Below, piece by piece: positions 16,440-25,108 of a DNA stretch of 64,000 nt. The notes under the pieces were generated by a model. The model was not told where the DNA came from. It saw only the letters and a program-made list of their open reading frames with translations, and made no database searches. The position numbers and the translations under genes were made by a program. How positions within the stretch are numbered: position 1 is the first letter of the stretch; the number at the start of each line of letters is the position of its first letter. The DNA comes from Micromonospora parva (GTDB lineage: Bacteria; Actinomycetota; Actinomycetes; Mycobacteriales; Micromonosporaceae), in the NCBI RefSeq assembly GCF_000718515.1, contig NZ_JNZS01000011.1, positions 1 through 64,000 on the forward strand, read 5' to 3'.

Positions 16440-17582
16440 TCAGCCGCGGGTCTGCCGCGCGACGTCCTGCACCACGTCGGTGAGTTGGCCGGTGCGCTCG
16501 AACACGGCGCGCTGCCGTGCCGCGCCGCTGCCGTGCCGGCGCAGCCCAGCCAGCAGGTCGGTCACCTCGGCCCAGTCGCCGTGCTCCTCCAGCGCCGGCC
16601 GCATCCGCTCGACGAACCGGTCCAGCAGCTCCCAGGCCGGGGCCAGCTCGCCCGTGGTGACGTCGACGCCCTCACCCTCGAGGCCGTCGTGGGCGGCCCG
16701 CCAGTGCGCGCCGACCAGCAGGTGGTGGTCGGTCCGCAACGCCGGGCGGCCGGCCTCGACATCCGCCATCGCGGTGGCCACCAGCGCCCGGACCAGGGCG
16801 GCGACCAGCACCGCGTCGTCCACCGACGGGCAGACGTCGCCGATGCGCAGCTCCACCGTCGGGTACTTCGCCGACAGCCGGGCGTACCAGTAGAGCATCC
16901 CCTCGTCCAGCATCACCCCGGTGGAGATCAACTGGCGGATCAGCCGCTGGTAGTGCTCATGCGACTCCAGGAACGGCGTCGGCGCCACCGACGGCCAGCG
17001 CTCCCACTCCACCGAGCGCCAACTGGCGTAGCCGGTGTCCTCGCCCCGGGCGAACGGCGAGTTGGTGGTCACCGCCTGCAGCATCGGCAGCCACGGCCGG
17101 ACGTGGTTGAGCACCTGCACGCCGGTGTCCGGGTCGGGCACCCCCACGTGCACGTGCATCCCGTTGTTGCCGGGGCCGGGAACGAGCAGCCGGAACCGCT
17201 CGATCATCCGGTCGAAGCGGGGCTTGTCCACCACCGGTGGCACCGGGCCGTCCACCGGGCCGGTGCCGATGGCGAGCAGCCGTACGCCGGCCCGTTCGGC
17301 GGCGTCGGAGAGCGCCCGACGCAGGACGCCGAGGGAGTGCCGGATCGACGAGAGCTCCAGACCGGGCGGGCTGCCGATCTCGATCTGACTGGTCTGGAAC
17401 TCCCGCTCCACCTGCCCGCGGAGTTCGGCCGGAACCTGCTCCATGACCAGGTCCACGGCCGGAACCGCAGCCCCGGTGTGCGGGTCGACGAGCAGGAACT
17501 CCTCCTCGACACCCACGGTGAGCAATCCGGTCGCCGCAGCCATGTCGCTGGGCACCTCGGCCACCTGACCGGTCATCGACAT
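16440..17582 (-). CDS. YbdK-type glutamate--cysteine ligase family carboxylate-amine ligase
   Basis: A 380-residue ATP-grasp-like ligase of the GCS2 group. Recognisable elements are TVGVEEEFLLVD at the N-terminus, QTSQIEIGSPP, the nucleotide-binding GNNGMHVHVGV, and TVELRIGDVCPS. Family members join glutamate to an amine, weakly to cysteine. Actinomycetes make mycothiol instead of glutathione, so the true substrate is open. ATG 17582 and ATG 17576 are both possible starts; neither has a strong ribosome site. The stop lies 24 nt upstream of the flavoprotein start, so the two genes may share a transcript, which is suggestive for thiol metabolism. Confidence 0.85.
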   Translation of the reverse strand: MSMTGQVAEVPSDMAAATGLLTVGVEEEFLLVDPHTGAAVPAVDLVMEQVPAELRGQVEREFQTSQIEIGSPPGLELSSIRHSLGVLRRALSDAAERAGVRLLAIGTGPVDGPVPPVVDKPRFDRMIERFRLLVPGPGNNGMHVHVGVPDPDTGVQVLNHVRPWLPMLQAVTTNSPFARGEDTGYASWRSVEWERWPSVAPTPFLESHEHYQRLIRQLISTGVMLDEGMLYWYARLSAKYPTVELRIGDVCPSVDDAVLVAALVRALVATAMADVEAGRPALRTDHHLLVGAHWRAAHDGLEGEGVDVTTGELAPAWELLDRFVERMRPALEEHGDWAEVTDLLAGLRRHGSGAARQRAVFERTGQLTDVVQDVARQTRG

Positions 17583-17725
17583 CACCCGTCCGTTTCCACC
17601 GTTCGCGGTCCGTCCGCGTCGGTCCGCCGTTGGTTACCCAACGTGGCGATGCCGGGAAACGTGGCGGCGACACGTCGTACTGGGTCGGGCCGCCGGATTC
17701 GGCTGGGCGACGTGACAGCGGGTCC

Positions 17726-17731
17726 TATGCT
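17726..17731 (+). promoter_or_regulatory. -10 box for a leaderless transcript
   Basis: TATGCT ends exactly 6 nt before GTG 17738, with no Shine-Dalgarno between. This is the leaderless spacing also seen at several other genes in the window. Confidence 0.5.
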
Positions 17732-17737
17732 GAGCCC

Positions 17738-18031
17738 GTGCCGGTGCTGCTGGGCTTTGTCGGGGTCGCGTGGATGTCCGCGTTCGCCCAGCTCACCCTG
17801 CTCGCGGGCCGCCCGGCCGACCTGCTCGCGGGTGCCGCATTGACCGCCCTGGTGCTGCTCGCGGTGGTGCTGGCGGCCCGGGTGCGGGACCGGGCGGGCG
17901 CGTCCGGTGCCGGGCCACGGTGGGCTGGTCTGCGGGCCCGCTCCCGAAGTCGCCGAATGCCCCGCCAGATCGACCCGGATGCCGCCGGTCGCCCTCGTCC
18001 CCGTGCTCCGGGGCACCCCTCGGCCGCGTAG
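17738..18031 (+). CDS. Small membrane protein, DUF6412-like
   Basis: A 97-residue protein with two hydrophobic helices (residues 1-20 and 26-46) followed by a basic, Arg/Pro-rich cytoplasmic tail containing MPRQIDPDAAGRPRPRAPG. The combination and the position directly before a YidC-like insertase gene fit the actinobacterial DUF6412 family as I remember it. The start GTG 17738 is set by the TATGCT box 6 nt upstream. Function unknown; 100 nt separate it from the insertase gene, so cotranscription is likely. Confidence 0.65.
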   Translation: MPVLLGFVGVAWMSAFAQLTLLAGRPADLLAGAALTALVLLAVVLAARVRDRAGASGAGPRWAGLRARSRSRRMPRQIDPDAAGRPRPRAPGHPSAA

Positions 18032-18131
18032 CGCCCGCCGCCGCGCGGCCGATCCCGCCGTCACCGGCCCCCTCGCTGAGCGGACGCCGCCCGGGGGAGG
18101 GCCTCACCGGAATCGGACCGAGGGGTTTCCC

Positions 18132-18884
18132 ATGCTTGCCTTCGCACCACTGCACGACACTGTCGCCGCTGCCGGCAGCGCGCTGTCCTGGCTCACCGAG
18201 CTGCTCGAACCACTGGCCGGCGGCGCGGCGACCGCCGCCGCCATCGTGCTCTTCACCATCGCCGTCCGCCTGCTGATCTCGCCGCTGACCGTCGCGCAGG
18301 TCCGCGGCGAGCGGCGCCGCGCGGCGCTCGCCCCACAGGTGCGTGACCTTCAGCAGCGGTACGCCGACGACCCGGCGACGCTTCAGCGCGAGGTGTTCAC
18401 GTTGTACCGCGAGGCCGGCGCGAACCCGATCGCCGGCTGCCTGCCGTTGCTCCTCCAGGCGCCGTTCCTGCTGGTGTTGTACCGGTTGTTCAGCACCAGC
18501 GAGGGTGGCACCGGGTTGCTGGACGAGCGGTTGACCGGGGTGCGGCTGGGTCACCATCTCAGCGACGGGCTGACCGGGGCGGCCGGGCCGCTGTTCGGCG
18601 TACTGCTCGTGGTGTTGCTGGCGGTGGCCTGGTGGTCGTCGCGGCGGGCCCGCCGGGCGTCGGCGGCGGTGGGCACGGTGGCCGGTACGCCGACCGAGGG
18701 GCCGGGTGCGGCCACGCTCGGCCGGTTGCTGCCCCTGCTGCCGTTCACGACGGTGCTGGTGGCGCTGGTGCTGCCGCTCGCCGCGGTGATCTACCTGGTG
18801 ACCACCAGCGTCTGGTCGGCCATCGAGCAGGCGGTGCTCCGCCGCCCGCAGGCAACTCCGACTGCCGACGTAGATCGACGTTGA
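18132..18884 (+). CDS. YidC/Oxa1-family membrane protein insertase paralogue
   Basis: A 250-residue insertase-like protein. It has an N-terminal membrane segment, then a second beginning AIVLFTIAVRLLISPLTVAQ with the conserved Arg in the hydrophilic groove, a basic cytoplasmic hairpin, ANPIAGCLPLLLQAPFLLVLY (membrane segment 3), and two more helices. It is shorter than the canonical YidC near oriC and stands away from rpmH/rnpA, so it is probably a second copy. It would assist insertion of membrane proteins. Start ATG 18132 follows GAGGGG. Its stop codon is embedded in the -35 box of the next promoter. Confidence 0.83.
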   Translation: MLAFAPLHDTVAAAGSALSWLTELLEPLAGGAATAAAIVLFTIAVRLLISPLTVAQVRGERRRAALAPQVRDLQQRYADDPATLQREVFTLYREAGANPIAGCLPLLLQAPFLLVLYRLFSTSEGGTGLLDERLTGVRLGHHLSDGLTGAAGPLFGVLLVVLLAVAWWSSRRARRASAAVGTVAGTPTEGPGAATLGRLLPLLPFTTVLVALVLPLAAVIYLVTTSVWSAIEQAVLRRPQATPTADVDRR

Positions 18885-18909
18885 CAACTGTGTGGACGGG
18901 AAGTACAAC
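18881..18909 (+). promoter_or_regulatory. Near-consensus promoter of the GH16 gene
   Basis: A perfect TTGACA (18881-18886), a 17-nt spacer and TACAAC (18904-18909). It is the best sigma-70-type promoter in the window and overlaps the yidC-like stop codon. A 16-bp palindrome begins 3 nt downstream, covering the expected transcription start. Confidence 0.75.
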
Positions 18910-18912
18910 TCT

Positions 18913-18928
18913 GAGAGAGCGCTCTCTC
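18913..18928. promoter_or_regulatory. LacI-type operator GAGAGAGCGCTCTCTC
   Basis: A perfect 16-bp palindrome with a central GCGC, placed over the likely +1 of the GH16 promoter. The form resembles operators of LacI-family sugar repressors such as CebR (TGGGAGCGCTCCCA). Repression in the absence of a beta-glucan oligosaccharide is inferred. Confidence 0.7.
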
Positions 18929-18955
18929 GATCCGTCCCCGCAGAGAGGCACGTCC

Positions 18956-20365
18956 ATGCCACCTCCCTCAGCGGCCCCCGCCGCCCCGCTCGTCCGACGT
19001 CGGCTGCGGCTGGCCTCCGTCCTGCTCGTCGCCACCACCACCGTCCTGGCCGCCGCCACCGTCACCGCGCAGGCGGCCGTGCCGCCACCCCCGGCCGGCT
19101 GGAGCACGGTCTGGAGCGACGACTTCACCGGCGCGGCCGGCAGCCTGCCGTCGTCCGCCAACTGGATCATCGACACCGGTCACAGCTATCCCGGTGGCCC
19201 GGGCAACTGGGGCACCGGCGAGATCCAGAACTACACCGCCAGCACCGCCAACGTCAGCCACGACGGTGGCGGCAACCTGCGGATCACGCCGCTGCGCGAC
19301 AGCGGTGGCGGCTGGACCTCCGCCCGGATCGAGACCGTGCGCAGCGACTTCAAGGCCCCGGCCGGCGGCGTGCTGGCCATCGAGGGCCGGATCCAGATGC
19401 CGAACGTCACCGGTGCCGCAGCTGCGGGCTACTGGCCGGCGTTCTGGGCGCTCGGCGCGCCCTACCGGGGCAACTACCAGAACTGGCCGGGCATCGGTGA
19501 GTTCGACGTGATGGAGAACGTCAACGGCATCAACTCGGTCTGGGGCGTGCTGCACTGCGGCGTCGCACCGGGCGGGCCGTGCAACGAGTCCAACGGCCTC
19601 GGCGCGTCCCGGGCCTGCCCGGGCGCGAGCTGCCAGTCCGCGTTCCACACCTATCGGTTCGAGTGGGACGCCTCGATCAGCCCCCAACAACTGCGCTGGT
19701 ACGTCGACGGGCAGCTCTACCACACCGTCACGTCCAGCCAGGTCGGTGCGTCCGCCTGGTCGCAGATGACCTCGCACGCGGGCTACTTCCTGCTGCTCAA
19801 CGTCGCGATGGGTGGGGCCTTCCCGAACGGCGTGGCCGGCAGCGGCACGCCGACCCCTGCCACCGTCCCGGGGCGGCCGATGCTCGTCGACTACGTGGCG
19901 GTGTACCAGCGCGGCGGCGGCAGCACCCCGCCGCCCACCACGCCGCCACCCGGCGGCACGAGGGACGCGTACGCGCAGATCCAGGCCGAGTCGTTCAACG
20001 CGCAGAACGGCGTGATCGTGGAGGCGTGCTCCGAAGGCGGGCAGAACATCGGGGCGCTGCGTAACGGGGACTGGGTTCGCTACGACAACGTCGAGTTCGG
20101 CTCCACCTCGGCGCGGGACTTCGTGGCGCGGGTGGCCTCCGGCGCGGGCAGCGGGGTGAGTGGCCTGGTGGAGGTACGGCTGGACAGCCCGACTGCCACG
20201 CCGATCGGCAGCTTCGCGATCGGCAACACCGGCGGCTGGCAGAGCTGGCGCTCGGTGCCCGGCAACGTGGGAGCAGTGACCGGTCGGCACTCCGTGTACC
20301 TGACCTTCACCAGTGGCCAGCCGAACGACTTCGTCAACGTCAACTGGTTCACCTTCCGCCGCTGA
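18956..20365 (+). CDS. Secreted GH16 endo-beta-1,3-glucanase with CBM6
   Basis: A 469-residue secreted enzyme. Residues 1-40 are a Sec signal peptide ending AQA. The GH16 catalytic domain (about 45-315) carries EFDVME at 182-187, giving nucleophile Glu182 and acid/base Glu187 in the arrangement with the extra Met typical of laminarinases. A Gly/Thr/Pro linker follows near 320-335 and a C-terminal family 6 carbohydrate-binding module (AESF... to NVNWFTF) completes it. It should cleave beta-1,3-glucans such as laminarin or fungal wall glucan outside the cell. Start ATG 18956 has GAGAGG 7 nt upstream. Controlled by a strong promoter and LacI-type operator. Confidence 0.92.
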   Translation: MPPPSAAPAAPLVRRRLRLASVLLVATTTVLAAATVTAQAAVPPPPAGWSTVWSDDFTGAAGSLPSSANWIIDTGHSYPGGPGNWGTGEIQNYTASTANVSHDGGGNLRITPLRDSGGGWTSARIETVRSDFKAPAGGVLAIEGRIQMPNVTGAAAAGYWPAFWALGAPYRGNYQNWPGIGEFDVMENVNGINSVWGVLHCGVAPGGPCNESNGLGASRACPGASCQSAFHTYRFEWDASISPQQLRWYVDGQLYHTVTSSQVGASAWSQMTSHAGYFLLLNVAMGGAFPNGVAGSGTPTPATVPGRPMLVDYVAVYQRGGGSTPPPTTPPPGGTRDAYAQIQAESFNAQNGVIVEACSEGGQNIGALRNGDWVRYDNVEFGSTSARDFVARVASGAGSGVSGLVEVRLDSPTATPIGSFAIGNTGGWQSWRSVPGNVGAVTGRHSVYLTFTSGQPNDFVNVNWFTFRR

Positions 20366-20376
20366 CCGGGGTGTCC

Positions 20377-20415
20377 CGGGCCGCCCGTCGCGATGGTCAC
20401 GCGACGGGCGGCCCG
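20377..20415 (+). terminator. Terminator after the GH16 gene
   Basis: A perfect 16-bp stem (20377-20392 with 20400-20415) and a 7-nt loop ATGGTCA, 11 nt after the stop codon. It insulates the following chitinase gene. Confidence 0.85.
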
Positions 20416-20442
20416 CGCATCCGTGTCGACCCCTGGACAGAA

Positions 20443-20466
20443 ACAGTTAACTGTCTTAATAATTAG
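20443..20466. promoter_or_regulatory. Palindrome and AT-rich block upstream of the chitinase gene
   Basis: The 12-bp perfect palindrome ACAGTTAACTGT (20443-20454) is followed by TTAATAATTAG, an unusually AT-rich run for this chromosome, ending 48 nt before the chitinase start. It probably combines a promoter (the TAATAAT run as -10) with a regulator site. It does not match the DasR consensus. Confidence 0.55.
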
Positions 20467-20513
20467 CGCCAACGTTGACGTCCATAAATGCCCGCCCGGG
20501 CCCGGAGGGTCGC

Positions 20514-21899
20514 ATGAAACGCTCCAGAACCCTTGTCCTGTCCCTCGTCGCCACCCTGGTGGCGGCACTCGGCGCGGCCTGGGTGGCGCTGCCCGCGTAC
20601 GCCGCCGGAGTCACCGCCAGCTTCGTCAAGACCGCCGACTGGGGCTCCGGTTGGGAGGGGAAGTACACCATCACCAACGGCGGCGGCTCGACCATCAACG
20701 GCTGGAGCCTCACCTTCGACCTGCCGTCCGGCACCACACTCGGCAGCTACTGGGACGCGTTGCTCACCTCCGCGGGCCAGCGGCACACCTTCACCAACCG
20801 GTCCTGGAACGGCGTCATCGCCCCGGGTGCCTCGGTCTCCTTCGGTTTCCTGGCCGGCGGCTCCGGCTCACCGAGCGGCTGCCAGCTCAACGGCGCGGCC
20901 TGCGGCGGCGGCACCCCGCCCACCACGCCGCCGCCCACCACCCCACCGCCCACCACGCCGCCTCCGACGACCCCGCCGCCGACCGACCCGCCCACCGGTG
21001 ACCTGCCCAAGCACCTGCTGACCGGCTACTGGCACAACTTCGACAACCCGGCCGTCGAGCTGCGGCTGCGCGACGTGCCCGCCGAGTACGACCTGGTGGC
21101 CGTCGCCTTCGCCGAGGCCACGTCGACACCCGGCGCGCTCACCTTCGGCATCGACCCCGGGCTCGCCGCGTCGCTCGGCGGCTACACCGACGCGGACTTC
21201 ACCAACGACGTCCGCACCCTGCACAGCCGGGGCAAGCGGGTGATCCTCTCGGTCGGCGGTGAGACCGGCCGGGTCACCGTGAACGACGCCGCGTCAGCCA
21301 CCGTGTTCGCCGACACGGCCGCCGCGCTGATCGCCCGGTACGGCTTCGACGGGATCGACATCGACCTGGAGAACGGCCTCAACCCGACGTACATGGCGCA
21401 GGCGCTGCGCGCGCTGCGAGCCAAGGTCGGGTCGAGTTTGATCATCGCGATGGCCCCGCAGACCATCGACATGCAGAACCCGGCCGGCGGCTACTTCAAG
21501 CTGGCGCTCGACATCAAGGACATCCTCACCGTCGTCAACACCCAGTTCTACAACTCCGGGGCGATGCTCGGCTGCGACCAGAACGCCGCGTACGGCCAGG
21601 GCACCGTGAACTTCATCGTCGCGTTGGCCTGCATCCAGTTGGAGGCCGGGCTCCGCCCCGACCAGGTCGGCCTCGGCCTGCCCGCCGGAGCGGGTGCGGC
21701 CGGTGGCGGCATCGTCGCGCCCAGCGTCGTCAACGCCGCCCTGGACTGCCTGGCCCGGGGCACCAACTGCGGCAGCTTCCGCCCGCCGCGCACGTACCCC
21801 GGCATCCGGGGCGCGATGACCTGGTCGGTGAACTGGGACGTCAGCAACGGCAACGGCTTCGCCAACACGGTGGGCCCACACCTGGACACTCTGCCCTGA
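20514..21899 (+). CDS. Secreted chitinase: CBM2 plus GH18
   Basis: A 461-residue extracellular chitinase. Residues 1-30 form a Sec signal peptide ending AYA. A family 2 carbohydrate-binding module (31-130) has the expected Trp residues and terminal Cys pair, and a TTPPP-repeat linker spans 134-160. The GH18 barrel (165-461) has SVGG near 246 and DGIDIDLE at 279-286, with Glu286 as catalytic acid. It degrades chitin with substrate-assisted catalysis. Start ATG 20514 has GGAGGG 4 nt upstream. The domain order CBM2-linker-GH18 is common in actinomycete chitinases. Confidence 0.93.
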   Translation: MKRSRTLVLSLVATLVAALGAAWVALPAYAAGVTASFVKTADWGSGWEGKYTITNGGGSTINGWSLTFDLPSGTTLGSYWDALLTSAGQRHTFTNRSWNGVIAPGASVSFGFLAGGSGSPSGCQLNGAACGGGTPPTTPPPTTPPPTTPPPTTPPPTDPPTGDLPKHLLTGYWHNFDNPAVELRLRDVPAEYDLVAVAFAEATSTPGALTFGIDPGLAASLGGYTDADFTNDVRTLHSRGKRVILSVGGETGRVTVNDAASATVFADTAAALIARYGFDGIDIDLENGLNPTYMAQALRALRAKVGSSLIIAMAPQTIDMQNPAGGYFKLALDIKDILTVVNTQFYNSGAMLGCDQNAAYGQGTVNFIVALACIQLEAGLRPDQVGLGLPAGAGAAGGGIVAPSVVNAALDCLARGTNCGSFRPPRTYPGIRGAMTWSVNWDVSNGNGFANTVGPHLDTLP

Positions 21900-21949
21900 C
21901 AGCCCAGGCTGACGCTTGTTCACAAGTCAGCGGTAACCGGTAGCTCGGA

Positions 21950-22621
21950 TCAGCGGCCGGCGGTCACCGACCGCCGGTCGCCGCGCTCCCGACGCTTGCG
22001 GACCTTACGGATCACCCAACTGACCACCATGACGACGAAGACGGCGCCGATCGCGTAGTTGAACCAGTCGCTGTAGCGCGCGACGTCCTGCCAACGGCTC
22101 CCGAGCGCGTAACCGGCGCCCACGATGAGGCCGTTCCACACCCCGCTGCCGATGGTGGTGAGCAGGATGAATTCGCCCAGCGGCATCCGGTTGGCCCCGG
22201 CCGGCACGGAGACCAGGCTGCGGACCACCGGCACCACCCGGCCGATCAGCACCGCCCACCGACCGTGCCGCTCGAACCACCTGTCGGCCCGCTCCAGGTC
22301 GTCGCTGTCCACCAACGGGATGCGGTCCAACCAGCGCTTGAGTCGATCCTCGCCGAGCGCCGCGCCCAGCCAGTAGAGCACCAACGCGCCGACCAGCGAG
22401 CCGACCGTCGCGGCCAGCACCACCACCACGACGTTGAACTGACCCTCGTGCGCCAGGAAACCGGCGAGCGCCAGCACGACCTCGCTGGGGATCGGCGGGA
22501 CGATGCTCTCCAACGCCACCAGCAGCGCCACGCCGACCGGGCCCATCGCCTCGATCACCGAAGCCACCCAGCCGGTCAACCCGGTGAACTCGGACGGGTC
22601 GCCAGCCTGGGCGTACGCCAT
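21950..22621 (-). CDS. DedA-family membrane protein
   Basis: A 223-residue DedA/VTT protein. It has the family's re-entrant and transmembrane pattern, ESIVPPIPSEVVL near residue 38 with the acidic and proline residues of the first re-entrant loop, and GRVVPVVRSLVSVPAG near 127 with the conserved arginines. Characterised relatives flip undecaprenyl phosphate or phospholipids; which substrate applies here cannot be told. Start ATG 22621 is preceded by GGAAGGA. It ends in a strongly basic cytoplasmic tail. Confidence 0.9.
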   Translation of the reverse strand: MAYAQAGDPSEFTGLTGWVASVIEAMGPVGVALLVALESIVPPIPSEVVLALAGFLAHEGQFNVVVVVLAATVGSLVGALVLYWLGAALGEDRLKRWLDRIPLVDSDDLERADRWFERHGRWAVLIGRVVPVVRSLVSVPAGANRMPLGEFILLTTIGSGVWNGLIVGAGYALGSRWQDVARYSDWFNYAIGAVFVVMVVSWVIRKVRKRRERGDRRSVTAGR

Positions 22622-22678
22622 TGTCGTCCTTCCGCGTCGGTGCTCGGGATCGTACGGTCATACCCACCGGAGCGGTCG

Positions 22679-23293
22679 TTACACCTCGGGGTGCAGGGCG
22701 GTGTCCGCCGGCCCCTGCCGCCAGCCGGTGAACACCACTGTCAGCCCGGCGCGCGACGGGGCGCAGCAGAAGGGCCCGGCCACCGCGTCCGCCGCCGGAT
22801 CCAGCGGGACGAGCCGGACCAGTCGCCACGGCTCGTCGTCGACCCGGGCGCGGACGGTCAGCGCGTCGCCGGCCCGGCTGACCCGGACGGTCACCTCCCG
22901 ACCCGCCCACTCCGGCACCGGCCCCACCGACCAGTCGGAGAACTCCCTGGTCACCACCGCGCCGAGCTGCACCTCCCCGTCGCTGATCTCGACGCCGGCC
23001 TTGGTCCAGGTGCGCTCGTCAACGCGGACGAACGCACCGGCCTGGTCGAACTGCGCCGAGAAGTCGAGCCGGAAGCTCACCTCCATGGCGGTGTCCACCG
23101 GCAGTGGTGCCAGCAGGGCCGGTCCGTTGTCGTGGACGAAGCCGTAGCTGGTCCTGCGCCAGAAGTCGCTGTCCGCCGCCGGCTCGACGACCAGCTCACC
23201 GGCCGGGCCCTCCTCGACGCGTACCGGCGGGTGCAGCCAGGCACCCCGGGACCAGTCCAACGGTTCGCTCGGCGGTACCAGGTCGTTTCCCAT
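22679..23293 (-). CDS. DUF1349 beta-sandwich protein
   Basis: A 204-residue cytoplasmic protein of the DUF1349 family (concanavalin-like fold, relatives of yeast YKL-type regulators). Features seen are an N-terminal WSRGAW segment, SDFWRRTSYGFVHDNGPAL, the AGAFVRVDERTWTKAGVE core and FSDWSVGP. No signal peptide, so it is not a secreted lectin. ATG 23293 is supported by TATCGT (complement of 23301-23306) 7 nt upstream, giving a leaderless transcript. It diverges from the GH13 gene with only 57 nt between starts, so shared control in carbohydrate metabolism is possible. Confidence 0.8.
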   Translation of the reverse strand: MGNDLVPPSEPLDWSRGAWLHPPVRVEEGPAGELVVEPAADSDFWRRTSYGFVHDNGPALLAPLPVDTAMEVSFRLDFSAQFDQAGAFVRVDERTWTKAGVEISDGEVQLGAVVTREFSDWSVGPVPEWAGREVTVRVSRAGDALTVRARVDDEPWRLVRLVPLDPAADAVAGPFCCAPSRAGLTVVFTGWRQGPADTALHPEV

Positions 23294-23350
23294 GGCAGGC
23301 ACGATAACCAAGGGTTTGCCGCGGTGATCGATCGGAGATGTTTCTCCGGC

Positions 23351-25003
23351 ATGGGTGACCGTTGGTATTCCGAAGCCGTCGTCTACTGCCTCGACATCGA
23401 CACGTACGCCGACTCGGACGGCGACGGGGTCGGTGACATCCGTGGGTTGATCGGGAGGCTGGATTACCTGGCCCGGCTCGGGGTCACCTGCCTGTGGTTG
23501 CACCCGATCCACCCGTCACCGAACCGCGACGACGGCTACGACGTCACCGACTTCTACAACGTGGACCCGCGCTTCGGCACCCTCGGCGACTTCGCCGAGC
23601 TGCTGCACCAGGCGCAGAACCGGGGCATCCGGGTGATCATCGATCTGGTGGTCAACCACACCTCCGACGAGCACCCGTGGTTCCAGTCCGCCCGCTCGTC
23701 GCCGGACTCGCCGTACCGGGACTGGTTCGTCTGGTCCGACACCGAACCGGACGACCGGCACCAGGGCATGGTCTTCCCCGGCGAGCAGAAGGAGACCTGG
23801 AGCTACGACCGCACCGCCAAGGCGTGGTTCTACCACCGGTTCTACAAGTTCCAGCCCGACCTCAACTTCGCCAACCCGCAGGTCCGGGCCGAGGTCAAGA
23901 AGATCATGTCGTTCTGGCTCCAGCTCGGTGTCTCCGGCTTCCGAATGGACGCGGTGCCGTTCATCATCGAGCTGACCGAGCCCGGCAACCCGAACTCTCC
24001 GAAGGACTTCGAGTTCCTCACCGAGCTGCGCCAGCACGTCCAGTGGCGTCGCGGTGACGCCGTCCTGCTGGCCGAGGCGAACGTCGAGCCGGACCAGCTA
24101 CCGACGTTCTTCGGCGACGCCAGCGGCTCCGGCAACCGGATCCACATGCTCTTCGACTTCATGCTCAACGGCCGACTCATGCTCGCCCTCGCCCGGCAGG
24201 ACCCGGAGTCTCTGATCGAGGCGTTGCGCGACACCCCGAAGCTGCCGGTCGGCGGGCAGTGGGCCACCTTCCTGCGTAACCACGACGAGATCGACCTGTC
24301 CCGGCTCACCACCGAACAACGCAACCAGGTGTACGCGCAGTTCGGCCCGGACGAGAACATGCGCATCTACGACCGGGGCATCCGTCGCCGGTTCGCCCCG
24401 ATGCTCGGTAACGACCGGCGGCGCATCGAGCTGGCGTACGCCCTGCAGTTCTCGATGCGCGGCACGCCGGTGCTGCGCTACGGCGAGGAGATCGGGATGG
24501 GCGAGGACCTGTCGCTGCCCGGTCGGGAGGCGATCCGTACCCCGATGCAGTGGTCGTTCCAGCCGAATGCCGGCTTCTCCACGGCGGACCCGGAGAAGCT
24601 GGTCCGTCCGGTGATCGACAAGGGTGAGTTCGGCTACCAGAACGTCAACGTCACCGCCCAGCGGGGCGACCCGAAGTCGCTGCTCGGCTGGTTCGAGCGC
24701 ATGATCCGTACGCTGCGGGAGGCTCCGGAGATCGGCTCCGGCTCGACGACCCACATCGACGTGGCGATGCCGCCCGGAGTGCTCGCGCACCGGGCCGACG
24801 GGTCGACGGGCACGATGGTCTTCGTGCACAACCTGGGCACCGACGACGTGGAGGTCGACCTCAGCAGTCTCGAGCCGGAGGCGGACCAGCCGACCGACGT
24901 GCTCGCCGACCGTGGCTACGGCGAGCTGGGCAAGCTCGGCGCGGTGAAGGTCTCCGGCCACGGATACCGGTGGATCCGGCTCTGCCGGGGCCGGGGCTTC
25001 TGA
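23351..25003 (+). CDS. GH13 alpha-glucan enzyme, trehalose-synthase-like
   Basis: A 550-residue cytoplasmic GH13 enzyme. All catalytic elements are seen: DLVVNHTSDEH near 98-108, nucleophile Asp200 in GFRMDAVP, acid/base Glu242 in LLAEANVEP, and His311-Asp312 in RNHDEIDL. The beginning (WYSEAVVYCLDIDTYADSDG) and the DWFVWSDTEP segment resemble trehalose synthases and oligo-alpha-glucosidases that act on maltose-type sugars. No signal peptide. The ATG at 23351 has no strong ribosome site. Whether it isomerises maltose or hydrolyses an alpha-glucoside needs an assay or tree. Confidence 0.85.
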   Translation: MGDRWYSEAVVYCLDIDTYADSDGDGVGDIRGLIGRLDYLARLGVTCLWLHPIHPSPNRDDGYDVTDFYNVDPRFGTLGDFAELLHQAQNRGIRVIIDLVVNHTSDEHPWFQSARSSPDSPYRDWFVWSDTEPDDRHQGMVFPGEQKETWSYDRTAKAWFYHRFYKFQPDLNFANPQVRAEVKKIMSFWLQLGVSGFRMDAVPFIIELTEPGNPNSPKDFEFLTELRQHVQWRRGDAVLLAEANVEPDQLPTFFGDASGSGNRIHMLFDFMLNGRLMLALARQDPESLIEALRDTPKLPVGGQWATFLRNHDEIDLSRLTTEQRNQVYAQFGPDENMRIYDRGIRRRFAPMLGNDRRRIELAYALQFSMRGTPVLRYGEEIGMGEDLSLPGREAIRTPMQWSFQPNAGFSTADPEKLVRPVIDKGEFGYQNVNVTAQRGDPKSLLGWFERMIRTLREAPEIGSGSTTHIDVAMPPGVLAHRADGSTGTMVFVHNLGTDDVEVDLSSLEPEADQPTDVLADRGYGELGKLGAVKVSGHGYRWIRLCRGRGF

Positions 25004-25108
25004 GGCACGGCGATCCGGTGTGTCGTGGATCCGGCCATGGTCGTCACCGATAACTAGCAGTGGAAGGTTAAGCTCCTTCGATCGACCCCACGTTACCGGG
25101 AGGTAATC

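Noticed and set aside
20917..20990. Direct repeats in the chitinase gene as a CRISPR-like or VNTR locus.
   Set aside because: They are 15-nt in-frame units encoding the TTPPP linker between CBM2 and GH18.
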